Origin: Promethearchaeota archaeon
Lineage (GTDB): Archaea; Asgardarchaeota; Lokiarchaeia; Sigyniarchaeales; SOKP01
Assembly: GCA_014730165.1 (NCBI GenBank)
Contig: WJIS01000211.1
Location: 1-51,717, forward strand
Length of the DNA: 51,717 bases
Direction: 5' to 3'
In this document: piece after piece, positions 9,093 to 17,869 of the stretch
How positions within the stretch are numbered: the stretch's first letter is position 1
How the letters are laid out: each line of letters opens with the position of its first letter
Made by a program: the position numbers and the translations under genes
Notes under the pieces: model-generated
Told to the model about the DNA's origin: nothing
Databases searched by the model: none
Seen by the model: only the letters and a program-made list of their open reading frames with translations

Positions 9093-9386
9093 TTAACAAC
9101 AGCATGTATCATCTGGGTTTTTAGCACGTGCTCTTGCGTCCCATAAGCATCCACATCCTTTTTGCTCAGTCATTCTTATTGCGAATGTTGGACAGTTCTT
9201 TTTACAGGCACTACATTCAATACACTTCTCTGGATTAGTGATTTGATATTTTCCAGACTCAGTTTTAGATGGTAATCCAAAAGGACATACTTCTACGCAT
9301 ATTCCACAGCTAATACAGAGATCTTGATTAATTGTAATTTTCTCGTTTTCTTGTGAAGGAAGACTAATCGATTTAATCTCAACCAA
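9093..9386 (-). CDS. hgcB: HgcB-like 2x[4Fe-4S] ferredoxin with C-terminal cysteine tail
   Basis: A 97-residue ferredoxin. Two [4Fe-4S] motifs are complete: C24-x2-C27-x2-C30-x3-C34-P and C55-x2-C58-x2-C61-x3-C65-P. After the second cluster come GCGC (C78, C80) and a final CCC (C95-C97). A lone cysteine after the clusters and a vicinal cysteine pair at the very end are the marks of HgcB, the electron donor to HgcA in mercury methylation; ordinary ferredoxins lack them. The start is TTG at 9386, fixed by the Shine-Dalgarno AAAGGTG about eight bases upstream (9396-9402). It follows the HgcA-like gene after 55 bases on the same strand, the usual hgcA-hgcB order. The function (reducing the corrinoid, binding Hg(II)) is known for the family and inferred here. 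Confidence 0.8.
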   Translation of the reverse strand: MVEIKSISLPSQENEKITINQDLCISCGICVEVCPFGLPSKTESGKYQITNPEKCIECSACKKNCPTFAIRMTEQKGCGCLWDARARAKNPDDTCCC

Positions 9387-9441
9387 AAAATTTACACCTT
9401 TAATTTGTTTAAATTTATTTTCTTATTTATTTCTATTATTT

Positions 9442-11112
9442 TTAACTAAAAAGTATTGGAACTAAAACTACTAACACAATAGCAACAATGAATAGAGGAA
9501 GATTAATTATTTTAAAAGATTTATATTCCTCCTGAATCTCTTTAGGATTAGTTTCCATAGTATACCCACTAAAAGACATAGTACAGAAAAAACCAAGCCA
9601 AAAGATTAAAGGTAAACTTCCAAGCGTAATTACCAAACTTTTATGAATCATATAGGTAACAAATCCAGATACAGCCACATTTACCATCCCGAAAATTATA
9701 GCCTTAGTTATAAATTTCTTAGTGAATTTGGTTAGCGGAAATAATAACAAAATTAATATATTAATATTCAAAAACCAAAGGAAAAATTCTCCTATCACCT
9801 TCCAATATTTCGATTCAATAGGAAAGAAAAAATTCAATCCTACTAAAAAAGAAATGATTAAAATAGCTGGCAAAAGAAATATTTTTCTTAATAAGAATGA
9901 TGTATGTGTAATTACAGCTTTTATTCGATGTCGAAAATTAAACTGAGCAATTCTCATTCGTTCAGGTTTGGGAGTTGGCTTATTCTTAAGGTATTCGGGA
10001 AGGTCTTCAGCCCATACTGGTCCAAATTTTACTTGATAAGGAAAATCTTCTGAAGGATTAGGTAAAATTCTCGTTTCTACTCCCCCCGCAGAAAGCTGTG
10101 GTAAAATCAGAATTTTTGAATCACTTAGAGAAATAATATTGGTTGCTTTGACTATTTCGAATAATTGCTCATTACCAAACTCATTTCCTCGGGCAGCACA
10201 CCAGACATTAATTCCATTGGAATCAAGACATAATACCCACGCATCTACATCTTTTAAATCCCTCATCACTCTAATATAAGTATATTCATAATTAGCAGTG
10301 ACAATAATAGGTGAACTTTTATCGGGGTTACCAGAAATATAGATCCCTGGCTCAATAGGTACTTTATCCATTTGACCTGTTAATAAACAACGATAGATCC
10401 TTAGCTGCGAACTTATCCCCTTAAATTTTCTGAATGGGGGGTTGTAATAACCAGGAGTATCAATTTTAGTTTTCGCAATCTTTTCTAATTCCAAAAGTTT
10501 GATAGAACCCTTTTTCCACTCCTCTATCTTATTTATTTCATATCCGATCGGTTCTATATAGTTCGTAAACCATTTTAAGGGATTTGTAATTTTTTTGAGC
10601 CGTCCTAATTTCTTTCGATATCTCCATCTTTTAAATTTGAAGGGAATTTTCCAGAATCCTTTTGGAGAGAATTCTGCCGCGATAATTAATTTACCAGAGT
10701 GTTTTAATAATTTCCATGCTTTACGAAGAAAAATTTGATGTTCTAATGGTCTGAGCTCGGAAAGCATGAATGTTGATACTATAAAATCATATGTGTTAGG
10801 TTCTCCCTTATAATCTTCAATAGTATTAACTTCATAAATCAAATTGATCTTTTCTGTGTCCATATAATTATTTGACGCTAATTCGATCATCTCTGGATTT
10901 TTATCTAGTGCTAAAACTTCATTCCCCTTTAGGGCTAATTGATATGCTAAAGTTCCTGGTCCACAGCCAATCTCCAAAACTTTTTTATTGTCGGGGACAA
11001 TTTCTAATATCCTTTCCCTCACGTCAAGATTAATTCCCTCAGTAAGTTTTGTAAATTTTTCATCATATGTATCTGGTTCTTCTTCCAATTTTTTCATGTA
11101 TACTATTGCCAT
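9442..11112 (-). CDS. hgcA: Fusion of SAM-dependent methyltransferase with HgcA-like membrane corrinoid protein
   Basis: A 556-residue protein in three parts. Residues about 15-210 are a class I SAM methyltransferase: motif I VLEIGCGPGT (45-54), acidic end of strand 2 LALD (67-70), and FIVSTFMLSEL (110-120). Residues about 235-395 are the HgcA corrinoid-binding domain: cap-helix motif NVWCAARGNEFG (302-313) with the cobalt-ligand Cys305, LILPQLSAGGVET (335-347) and FGPVWAEDLPEYL (363-375). Residues about 405-556 hold five membrane helices, with the HgcA-like loop FCTMSFSGYTMETN (509-522). Classical HgcA lacks the N-terminal enzyme and has about 340-390 residues. The start ATG at 11112 is preceded by GGAG at 11119-11122. 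Known role of HgcA: methyl transfer from corrinoid to Hg(II). That the fused enzyme supplies or accepts the methyl group is my inference. Confidence 0.82.
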   Translation of the reverse strand: MAIVYMKKLEEEPDTYDEKFTKLTEGINLDVRERILEIVPDNKKVLEIGCGPGTLAYQLALKGNEVLALDKNPEMIELASNNYMDTEKINLIYEVNTIEDYKGEPNTYDFIVSTFMLSELRPLEHQIFLRKAWKLLKHSGKLIIAAEFSPKGFWKIPFKFKRWRYRKKLGRLKKITNPLKWFTNYIEPIGYEINKIEEWKKGSIKLLELEKIAKTKIDTPGYYNPPFRKFKGISSQLRIYRCLLTGQMDKVPIEPGIYISGNPDKSSPIIVTANYEYTYIRVMRDLKDVDAWVLCLDSNGINVWCAARGNEFGNEQLFEIVKATNIISLSDSKILILPQLSAGGVETRILPNPSEDFPYQVKFGPVWAEDLPEYLKNKPTPKPERMRIAQFNFRHRIKAVITHTSFLLRKIFLLPAILIISFLVGLNFFFPIESKYWKVIGEFFLWFLNINILILLLFPLTKFTKKFITKAIIFGMVNVAVSGFVTYMIHKSLVITLGSLPLIFWLGFFCTMSFSGYTMETNPKEIQEEYKSFKIINLPLFIVAIVLVVLVPILFS

Positions 11113-11192
11113 TATTATCTCCTTTTTAAGATCTTAAAATTAATATAATGGGAATTATCTATTTCAACTACTGAATGAAAATTTAAAGATCC

Positions 11193-11211
11193 TATTATAT
11201 AATACGCTTCG
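11193..11211 (-). promoter_or_regulatory. Probable BRE/TATA promoter of the hgcA-like/hgcB-like operon
   Basis: Read on the minus strand, CGAAGCG (BRE-like, 11205-11211) is followed by TATTATATAATA (about 11192-11203). Expected transcription start is about 25 bases further on, near 11170, leaving a leader of about 58 bases that ends in the strong ribosome binding site GGAG. The TATA core is palindromic and could also serve the divergent RNase J-like gene. Confidence 0.45.
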
Positions 11212-11266
11212 ATTTAATAAATCTAAATGATCTAACTATAATTATTTATCTAATTGAGGATGATAA

Positions 11267-12781
11267 ATGCCTTCTAAAGTTAAAATAACCTTCTGTGGTG
11301 GAGTGGATGAAGTTGGTGGAAATCAAGTATTCTTTGAGGATTCTGGATATAACGTTAAGTTGTTTTTAGATTTTGGGATAAACTTTGTAAAATATGCTAA
11401 TCACTTTGATCCGCATGAGGAACCACGTTCTCCTTCCGAATTAACTGATCTCTATTTACTCCCAAAGGAAAATAAACTTTCAATAAAAAATTTGTATTCC
11501 AAATTTTATATCTTTGACCATGAAAAGCAGAACTATATACAAAAGAAAAATAAATGTAAAGATTTAACAGATCCACCAACTAATATTGATGGAATTTTGA
11601 TATCTCACCCTCATCGTGATCATTATTATGGTATCTCTATGGTTAATCGCAACATTCCAATTTATACGGGCGTAGTTACTCAGAGAATAATTAAAGCATA
11701 TTCTGAAGCTTCCAAATCGGTAATGAGCAACTTTTATGAAGGTTTATTATGGAAACTATTTAGAACTAGAAATGTAATTGAAATTAAGGGATTAAGGATC
11801 TTTCCCGTACATGTGGATCACTCAATCCCTGCAGCATATGGATTCATAATAGAATCATCTGAAGGTATTGTAGTATATTCCGGAGATTTCCGGATGCATG
11901 GACCCCTGTCCAACATGACAATAGATTTAATAGATAAAACTAACCAATTAAAAGAAGAACATAATAGCAAACATCCCGATGATTCAAAAAAATCAAAAAA
12001 GGCGGATCTTAAAATAAATACTTTAATTTGTGAGGGTACTCAAATAAACAAGGGAGCCATAGAATCTGAAGAGATGGTAGAGAATGAACTCAGGAGACTA
12101 ATGGCTAATAATCCGTTTGATTATTTCTTAGTAAAATATAACCGATTAGATTGGGATAGATTTCGTAGTTTTAATAATATCGCCAAAGAATTTGACTGGA
12201 ATTATATTATTGCGGAAAAAGATGCCTACTTTTATTACTTATTGAATAATAAAGCGATGTATGATACTATGAAAGATCCTAATATTCTTGAGAATGATAA
12301 TATCTATATCTTGCTAAGAAAATATGATAGATACCCTTGGCAAACTAAAATACGGAATATATTTAATGAAAAGGGTAAAAACCATCGTTTAATTCATTAT
12401 GATGATCTAAATAATTTCGATAAAAACTTCTTTTTATTTATAACAATTATGTCGCATAGACTCAAGAACAATTTACCTTCTCATTTAAATGGAGCCTTCA
12501 TCTCATCTGATATTGATCCATATTCAGAAGAATATTTTGATAATTCTAATACGATTATTCATAAATTAAAAAAGATCGGCATTCCGGCATATAGAATTCA
12601 TGCCTCAGGTCATGCAAAGCCGCATGATATCATCAACTTCGTCTTGGATATAAATCCATTACGATTAATTCCTATTCATACAGATAATCAGGAGTTTTTT
12701 AAAAAATTGTTTAGAAATCGGAACATTAACGTTAAGATTCCAGAGAAATACATGCCGATTGATTTGACTGGTGAATTGTAA
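11267..12781 (+). CDS. RNase J-like metallo-beta-lactamase/beta-CASP nuclease
   Basis: A 504-residue protein. The metallo-beta-lactamase core shows the zinc motif HPHRDH at 114-119, the third ligand in PVHVDHSIP (180-188) and the fourth at YSGDFRMHG (204-212). The beta-CASP insertion follows, and the family end motifs are present as HASGHAKPHD (445-454) and PIHT (469-472). This order is that of RNase J/aRNase J exo- and endoribonucleases, which in archaea act in 5'-to-3' RNA decay; typical archaeal members have about 450 residues. An insertion of about 50 residues at 60-105, rich in lysine and asparagine, separates the first strands from the zinc motif. GAGG lies eight bases before the ATG. 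The gene is divergent from the hgcA-like operon; nothing shows a functional tie. Confidence 0.8.
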   Translation: MPSKVKITFCGGVDEVGGNQVFFEDSGYNVKLFLDFGINFVKYANHFDPHEEPRSPSELTDLYLLPKENKLSIKNLYSKFYIFDHEKQNYIQKKNKCKDLTDPPTNIDGILISHPHRDHYYGISMVNRNIPIYTGVVTQRIIKAYSEASKSVMSNFYEGLLWKLFRTRNVIEIKGLRIFPVHVDHSIPAAYGFIIESSEGIVVYSGDFRMHGPLSNMTIDLIDKTNQLKEEHNSKHPDDSKKSKKADLKINTLICEGTQINKGAIESEEMVENELRRLMANNPFDYFLVKYNRLDWDRFRSFNNIAKEFDWNYIIAEKDAYFYYLLNNKAMYDTMKDPNILENDNIYILLRKYDRYPWQTKIRNIFNEKGKNHRLIHYDDLNNFDKNFFLFITIMSHRLKNNLPSHLNGAFISSDIDPYSEEYFDNSNTIIHKLKKIGIPAYRIHASGHAKPHDIINFVLDINPLRLIPIHTDNQEFFKKLFRNRNINVKIPEKYMPIDLTGEL

Positions 12782-12846
12782 AAATCAAATGGTTCAAATA
12801 TTATAAAACTATATTATTTTAATAACTCATTAATTAGTGATTAAAC

Positions 12847-12972
12847 TTGAAAAAGAGTTGCTATCAGTGCGGCATGATACGATCTATTAAAGACCTGGTA
12901 CGGTTAACGAACGGAAAATATCTTTGTTTCTCTTGCTGGAATAAATTGAATGAAGAAGATGAAGATAATTAA
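12847..12972 (+). CDS. 41-residue zinc-finger protein
   Basis: A small gene with TTG start. The product has CYQC (Cys5, Cys8) and CFSC (Cys28, Cys31) separated by 19 residues, a four-cysteine zinc ribbon, then an acidic tail NEEDEDN. An in-frame TGA stands three codons before the TTG and no ATG occurs before the first cysteine pair, so TTG is the only reasonable start. It begins 65 bases after the RNase J-like gene on the same strand and may be co-transcribed. No family could be named; zinc ribbons of this size often bind RNA or protein. The intact CxxC spacing and acidic C-terminus make it better than chance. Confidence 0.55.
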   Translation: MKKSCYQCGMIRSIKDLVRLTNGKYLCFSCWNKLNEEDEDN

Positions 12973-13033
12973 TCTGATATCTAAAATCCTCTTAAATAAA
13001 AAACTAAAAATACTCTTTATAATACAAATTCTT

Positions 13034-13276
13034 CTAATCGTAATCTAATAAATAGGTATATTTCGCAAGATTAAATTTTTCAATTTTTATTTTATAACTG
13101 GATTGAGTTTTTTCTATTTCTGATATTGGAATTTTAATAACATAATCGAAATCCTTCAGATACACATTATTATAAAAAGTATTTTTATTTCTATCAAAAT
13201 CTAAATACAAATTTAAATTAACTAATTCTTTTTTGGTAGTTGCTAACAAACTTGTTTTTCCCTCCCTAACTTGCAT
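13034..13276 (-). CDS. Hypothetical 80-residue protein
   Basis: An uninterrupted frame of 80 codons from ATG 13276. The product is soluble and mixed beta-rich: LNLYLDFDRNKN, VYLKDFDYVIKIPISEIEK and YKIKIEKFNLAKY read as alternating strands, as in a small beta-barrel or PH/GRAM-like fragment. No cysteine, signal or membrane helix. I do not recognise a family. It lies convergent to the small zinc-finger gene and divergent from the aldehyde oxidoreductase. Confidence 0.45.
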   Translation of the reverse strand: MQVREGKTSLLATTKKELVNLNLYLDFDRNKNTFYNNVYLKDFDYVIKIPISEIEKTQSSYKIKIEKFNLAKYTYLLDYD

Positions 13277-13678
13277 TTAAATAACTAGAAATAAACCAAC
13301 ATATACTTATTGCTTATATTTTATTAGATTATACCATATTTTAGTGAATAATCCTAAAGTCAGAGCGATTCTTATTTGTAATTAACGACAAAATTGGATG
13401 ATTTAAGCATATATCATATGCATAATTCCTTATTTAAATCTTTTGATAAAGGCTTATATGTTTACTAAAAGGGTGAATATTATAAATCAGAAGTTATATT
13501 AAACACATCTCTGAATTTTGATTGCTCAAAGATAAGATTTAGACAAGATTTACCTTTATGTCGAATATCTAATTCTATATAGAATTTACTTTAAAAACTA
13601 TTTGAATTTTGAAATAACAATAAACAATATAATTGAATATACCAATATATTATTCAAACAAGGAGAGTAGTTGATTAA
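13277..13678. other. Intergenic region upstream of the aldehyde oxidoreductase
   Basis: About 400 AT-rich bases between divergent genes. It holds a perfect 6-base inverted repeat with a 3-base spacer (GCATAT-ATC-ATATGC, 13407-13421), roughly 260 bases before the oxidoreductase start, and GGAGAG at 13662-13667, which is the ribosome binding site of that gene. No small gene, tRNA or other repeat was seen. Confidence 0.4.
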
Positions 13679-15646
13679 ATGACTAAAGGTTATTTTGGAA
13701 AGGTTTTATGGATTGATCTCTCTACTGAAAGCTTCAAGGAAGAGGAGATTTCTGATGAGGTATATAAGCAATATTTAGGAGGATATGGGTTAGGTTGTAA
13801 ACTTATTTCCGAAAATATGGCTTCAAATACTGATCCATTAAGTGAAAATTCTATTCTTGGATTCTTTCCGGGTTTATTCACGGGAACTATGGCACCTCTC
13901 TCTGGAAGATATATGGTTGTTGGAAAGTCTCCTCTCACCGGAGGGTGGGGAGATTCAAATTCCGGCGGTACATTTGGACCTGAAATTAAAAAATGCGGTT
14001 ATGATGGCATTCTAATCAAAGGAATCGCAAATAATCCAAAATTTGTTATAATTAATGAAGGAGAAAAAGAGATATTGGATGCTTCGGATTTATGGGGGTT
14101 AGACATAATTGAAACTGAAGAGAAACTCAAGCAAAGGTATGGAAAATTCATTAAAACCGCTTTAATAGGACAAGCAGGAGAAAATCTATCGTTAATTTCG
14201 GGAGTCGCTAATGATAAGGGGCGGATTGCAGCTCGATCAGGTTTAGGAGCTATTATGGGTTCCAAAAACTTAAAATGTCTGGTTTTGAAGGGTAAGAAAA
14301 AAATTCCGATTCATAATCGAGAGGATTTAATTAAATATACACAGATTTATAATGAAGCGGCATCCGGTGAACCCGGTAGGATATTGAATTACGTCTTGAA
14401 GAAATTACCAAATATGGCTAAAATGGTCCGTAGATTGAATATGGATATGGCAGCACCTGCTGGACTTACTAATAAGATTTATAAAAAATTAGGTACATGC
14501 GTTGGAAATACTATAGCTGTTGAAACCGGTGATACACCAGTCAAAAATTGGGCTGGAATCGGTATGTATGACTATCCTTTTGAAAAATCTAAAAAACTAT
14601 CAGCAAATAATATAATCAAGTATAAAAAGAAAGAGTATGGGTGTTATAGTTGTCCCGTTCGTTGCGGAGGAATACTAGAAGTTCCTGAGCTAGGCTTAGA
14701 AGAGACTCATCAACCAGAATACGAAACATGTGCTGCTTTTGGAGCAATGCTATTAAACGACGATTTAGATTCTATATTTATAATCAATGAATTATGTAAT
14801 AGAGCAGCAATCGATACAATCTCAACGGGATGCACGATCTCATTTGCTATAGAATGTTATGAAAATGGTATACTTACTAAAGACGATACTAACGGATTGG
14901 AACTGAATTGGGGAAATTCAGAAGCTATTATTGAACTTGTTAAAAAAATAATTAATAGAGAAGGCATCGGAGATATTCTTGCCGATGGAGCTAAAAAAGC
15001 CTCTGAAAGAATTGGAAAAGGAAGTGAAAGATATTCCATGACTTCGTTAGGTCAAGAAATTGCTATGCATAGTCCGAAAGCGTTTGAGTCATTAGCGTTC
15101 TCTTACGCCTATGATCCCACTCCAGGCAGACATACCACTGCGAGTGTCGATTTTTATGATACTGGCTCAGTCGATGATGAGAAATTTATTAAAGGGTTTA
15201 AGTTTCCAGAAGGGTGGAAAGATGATATTCATCTTAAAATAAAAGCCCAGAAACTGACTTCATGCATTACTCAAGTAACCAATAGTCTTGGATTATGTAT
15301 GTTTACATCCTTATTTGGACAGTACCCAGTAATAGAAATGATCCATGCCTTTACTGGTTGGGATATAAATTTGGAACAACTTCTAAAAATTGGGCATAGA
15401 ATTCAAACCTTGCGCCAATCGTTTACATTAAGAGAAGGAGTAAAAATAACAGAGAATAAATTACCGAATAGAACAGTAGGAATACCACCCGATGAAAAAG
15501 GACCAAATGAGGGGATTAGCATAGAATATGAAGCCTTTTATAAGGGATATTGTGAAGAAATGGGTTGGAATCCAAAAAATGGGTATCCTCTGGAAGAAAC
15601 ACTCAAAGATTTAGATTTAGAATTCATAATTAAGGATTTGTATTAA
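13679..15646 (+). CDS. aor: Tungsten-containing aldehyde:ferredoxin oxidoreductase (AOR family)
   Basis: A 655-residue AOR-family enzyme, which oxidises aldehydes to carboxylic acids with ferredoxin as electron acceptor, using a tungstopterin and one [4Fe-4S] cluster. The N-terminal pterin-binding domain is clear: GRYMVVGKSPLTG (76-88), GDSNSGGTFGPEIKKCGYDG (91-110). The cluster ligands are C322-x2-C325-x3-C329 in CYSCPVRCGG and C540 in NSLGLCMF. Family members are about 600-620 residues, so this one is slightly long, mostly by an insertion at about 225-290. The ATG is supported by GGAGAG eleven bases upstream. The exact aldehyde is unknown; archaeal genomes carry several paralogues (AOR, FOR, GOR, WOR), and this is not one I can assign to a subtype. 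No MoaD-like or ferredoxin gene is adjacent. Confidence 0.9.
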   Translation: MTKGYFGKVLWIDLSTESFKEEEISDEVYKQYLGGYGLGCKLISENMASNTDPLSENSILGFFPGLFTGTMAPLSGRYMVVGKSPLTGGWGDSNSGGTFGPEIKKCGYDGILIKGIANNPKFVIINEGEKEILDASDLWGLDIIETEEKLKQRYGKFIKTALIGQAGENLSLISGVANDKGRIAARSGLGAIMGSKNLKCLVLKGKKKIPIHNREDLIKYTQIYNEAASGEPGRILNYVLKKLPNMAKMVRRLNMDMAAPAGLTNKIYKKLGTCVGNTIAVETGDTPVKNWAGIGMYDYPFEKSKKLSANNIIKYKKKEYGCYSCPVRCGGILEVPELGLEETHQPEYETCAAFGAMLLNDDLDSIFIINELCNRAAIDTISTGCTISFAIECYENGILTKDDTNGLELNWGNSEAIIELVKKIINREGIGDILADGAKKASERIGKGSERYSMTSLGQEIAMHSPKAFESLAFSYAYDPTPGRHTTASVDFYDTGSVDDEKFIKGFKFPEGWKDDIHLKIKAQKLTSCITQVTNSLGLCMFTSLFGQYPVIEMIHAFTGWDINLEQLLKIGHRIQTLRQSFTLREGVKITENKLPNRTVGIPPDEKGPNEGISIEYEAFYKGYCEEMGWNPKNGYPLEETLKDLDLEFIIKDLY

Positions 15647-15750
15647 TTCTTATAATCTTCTCTATTTTTGTCATCAATTAATCTTTTATAACAAATTTTA
15701 AGAATCAATTTTTACAGAAAAATTAAAACCGATATAGGAGTTATATTAAT

Positions 15751-16206
15751 ATGGATAAAGAAGATCTAGAAGAATTTATACAAACTCAAATTATATCTTC
15801 AGCACAAAAATTGAAAGGAAAGTTTTCTCCTATCTCTGATATTGTAGATAAAAATCTAAAAATTCAGGAAGTTGAGAAAATTTTCATATTTTCAAAGAAC
15901 AATAAAAAGTTCTATCTATTCAAGCTAGCAAATTATGAAAAAACACCAAAGTATAGATATTATATCGCAATCACATTAGCGGATGTAAGTTCGGATCTGT
16001 TAGTCTCAATTGCTAGATCCTTTGCGATTAAAAATGAAATTAAACTAATTCAATATAATCTTTCTCCGAAAATGAGTAGAATAAGTTTGATTGCGCTAAA
16101 GGAAATAAAGCATGTCGTAAGCTATGACGATATAATTCAAATCTTAGCATCATTTAAAGAGATTTTTCAAAAAAAAATTGATCGATTTGTTGGGCTTATT
16201 AAATAA
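15751..16206 (+). CDS. Hypothetical soluble protein
   Basis: A 151-residue protein with ATG start and a good ribosome binding site (AGGAG, about ten bases upstream). The centre reads as beta-alpha elements (VEKIFIFSKNNKKFYLFKLANY, YYIAITLAD, then an amphipathic helix SSDLLVSIARSFAIKNE, then ISLIALKEI). The end is a charged helix. It has no cysteine and no membrane segment. It lies 104 bases after the aldehyde oxidoreductase and 90 before pyruvate kinase, all on one strand. No family was recognised. Confidence 0.6.
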   Translation: MDKEDLEEFIQTQIISSAQKLKGKFSPISDIVDKNLKIQEVEKIFIFSKNNKKFYLFKLANYEKTPKYRYYIAITLADVSSDLLVSIARSFAIKNEIKLIQYNLSPKMSRISLIALKEIKHVVSYDDIIQILASFKEIFQKKIDRFVGLIK

Positions 16207-16297
16207 TTTTTATTGAATAATTTTTAAAATACCATTTCAATTATTATTATTAATAAATAGAATTGTAAAACTATTTTTCATATAGAGGTTGAAAATC

Positions 16298-17767
16298 TTG
16301 TCGTTGAAATTTCGAGAAAATACCATAAAAATTATAGCTACATTAGGACCAGCGAGCGATTCAGAACAAGTGATTAAGAATTTAATAAAAGCAGGCGTAG
16401 ATGTGTTTAGATTAAATTTTTCTCATGGGACTCATGAGGAGAAAAGAGAATTGGTTAAACTGATTCGGAAAGTTGATGATTATATAGGAATCATGGCCGA
16501 TATTCAAGGACCTAAAATACGCGTTGGAGAATTTAAGGATGAAAAAACCTTTAATTTACAACCTGAACAAGAAGTTATGGTATATGAAAGAGATATTATT
16601 GGAGATAGTGAGAAATTTTCTATCCCAATGCCTAACTTTATAAATTCTGTAAATGAGGGAGATTTTTTCTTCATAAATGATGGTATCATAAAAATTCAAG
16701 TTAAGGAAAAGAAAAGTGACCATATCGTTGGAAAAGTTGTTACTGGAGGAAACATAAGTAATAATAAAGGTGTTAATATTCCATCAGGCAAGATTGATCA
16801 AAAAGTCCCTACCGAAAAAGATATAAAGGATTTAGAATTGATTTCTGAATTGGATATTCAATATGTCGCAATTTCCTTTGTTTCTGGTGGGGATGATGTG
16901 TTACATGTCAAAAAAATATTAGAAAATTATGGAAATAGTGATATCAAATTAATTTCGAAAATTGAGAGACCAGTCGCTTTAGATAACTTTGATCAGATTC
17001 TTGAAGTTTCCGATGCAGTTATGATAGCCAGAGGAGATCTGGGTGTGGAAATTTCACCAGATAAAGTACCTATCAAGCAAAAAAATTTAATTTACAAGTG
17101 TAATAAAGAAGGAAAACCTGTTATTGTCGCAACTCAAATGCTTGAATCAATGACTAATGCTCCAATTCCAACTCGTGCTGAAGCCGCAGATGTATTTAAT
17201 GCCGTATTAGATGGTACAGATGCAGTAATGCTTTCCGCCGAAACTGCCATAGGTAAGTATCCTATCAATGCTGTATTAGTTATGAATAAAATATCTTATA
17301 CAGCAAACGAAAATATGCCTAATCGCGTACCAGATGAATATGATTCAGATAGGCTTACTCACACTCAAACTTTAGGTCATGCGATCCATGCTTTAGCGAA
17401 TGAGATGGAAGATCTAAATTTCCGGGGGAAGATCCTTGTAATTACACGAGGAGGCTACGGAGCTCGTATGATCTCAAAATACCGTCCTCCTTTACCAATA
17501 ATTGCTATCACTCCATTTAAAAATACCGCACGAGAACTAAATATGGTGTGGGGTGTCCAACCATTTCATATAGAGAATATTGATTTCTTTAATATGGATG
17601 CGGAAAGTATCATCGAACAATCAGTAAAATTTGCTGTTGAAATTGATGTAATTGACGAAAATGAACATGTAATAATACTATTAGTATCGAGAAAGTTTGA
17701 GAGAAGGGGTAATTTAGTAGGTTTATATTATGTTGGAGAGATACTCGAAAATTCATCAGAAGACTAA
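16298..17767 (+). CDS. pyk: Pyruvate kinase
   Basis: Catalyses phosphoenolpyruvate + ADP to pyruvate + ATP, the last step of glycolysis. All signatures are visible: IIATLGPAS and RLNFSHGTHEE at the start, ADIQGPKIRVGEF, ISKIERPVALDNF carrying the catalytic lysine, ARGDLGVEI, and the ATQMLESMTNAPIPTRAEA block followed by VMLSAETAIGKYP. The C-terminal allosteric domain is present, and length (489 residues) is normal. The open frame begins at a TTG at 16289, but the sequence AGAGGT (16284-16289) overlaps it. The TTG at 16298, eight bases after that Shine-Dalgarno sequence, is the better start and gives MSLKFREN. Confidence 0.95.
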   Translation: MSLKFRENTIKIIATLGPASDSEQVIKNLIKAGVDVFRLNFSHGTHEEKRELVKLIRKVDDYIGIMADIQGPKIRVGEFKDEKTFNLQPEQEVMVYERDIIGDSEKFSIPMPNFINSVNEGDFFFINDGIIKIQVKEKKSDHIVGKVVTGGNISNNKGVNIPSGKIDQKVPTEKDIKDLELISELDIQYVAISFVSGGDDVLHVKKILENYGNSDIKLISKIERPVALDNFDQILEVSDAVMIARGDLGVEISPDKVPIKQKNLIYKCNKEGKPVIVATQMLESMTNAPIPTRAEAADVFNAVLDGTDAVMLSAETAIGKYPINAVLVMNKISYTANENMPNRVPDEYDSDRLTHTQTLGHAIHALANEMEDLNFRGKILVITRGGYGARMISKYRPPLPIIAITPFKNTARELNMVWGVQPFHIENIDFFNMDAESIIEQSVKFAVEIDVIDENEHVIILLVSRKFERRGNLVGLYYVGEILENSSED

Positions 17768-17869
17768 GGAATTGCAATTTTCATTTAATTAATAAAATTT
17801 ATTCATCCTATTTTTTAAAAAAATAAAAAAAGAAAGAAAATTATTTCTTCGAGTTTGCTGAAATTCGAA

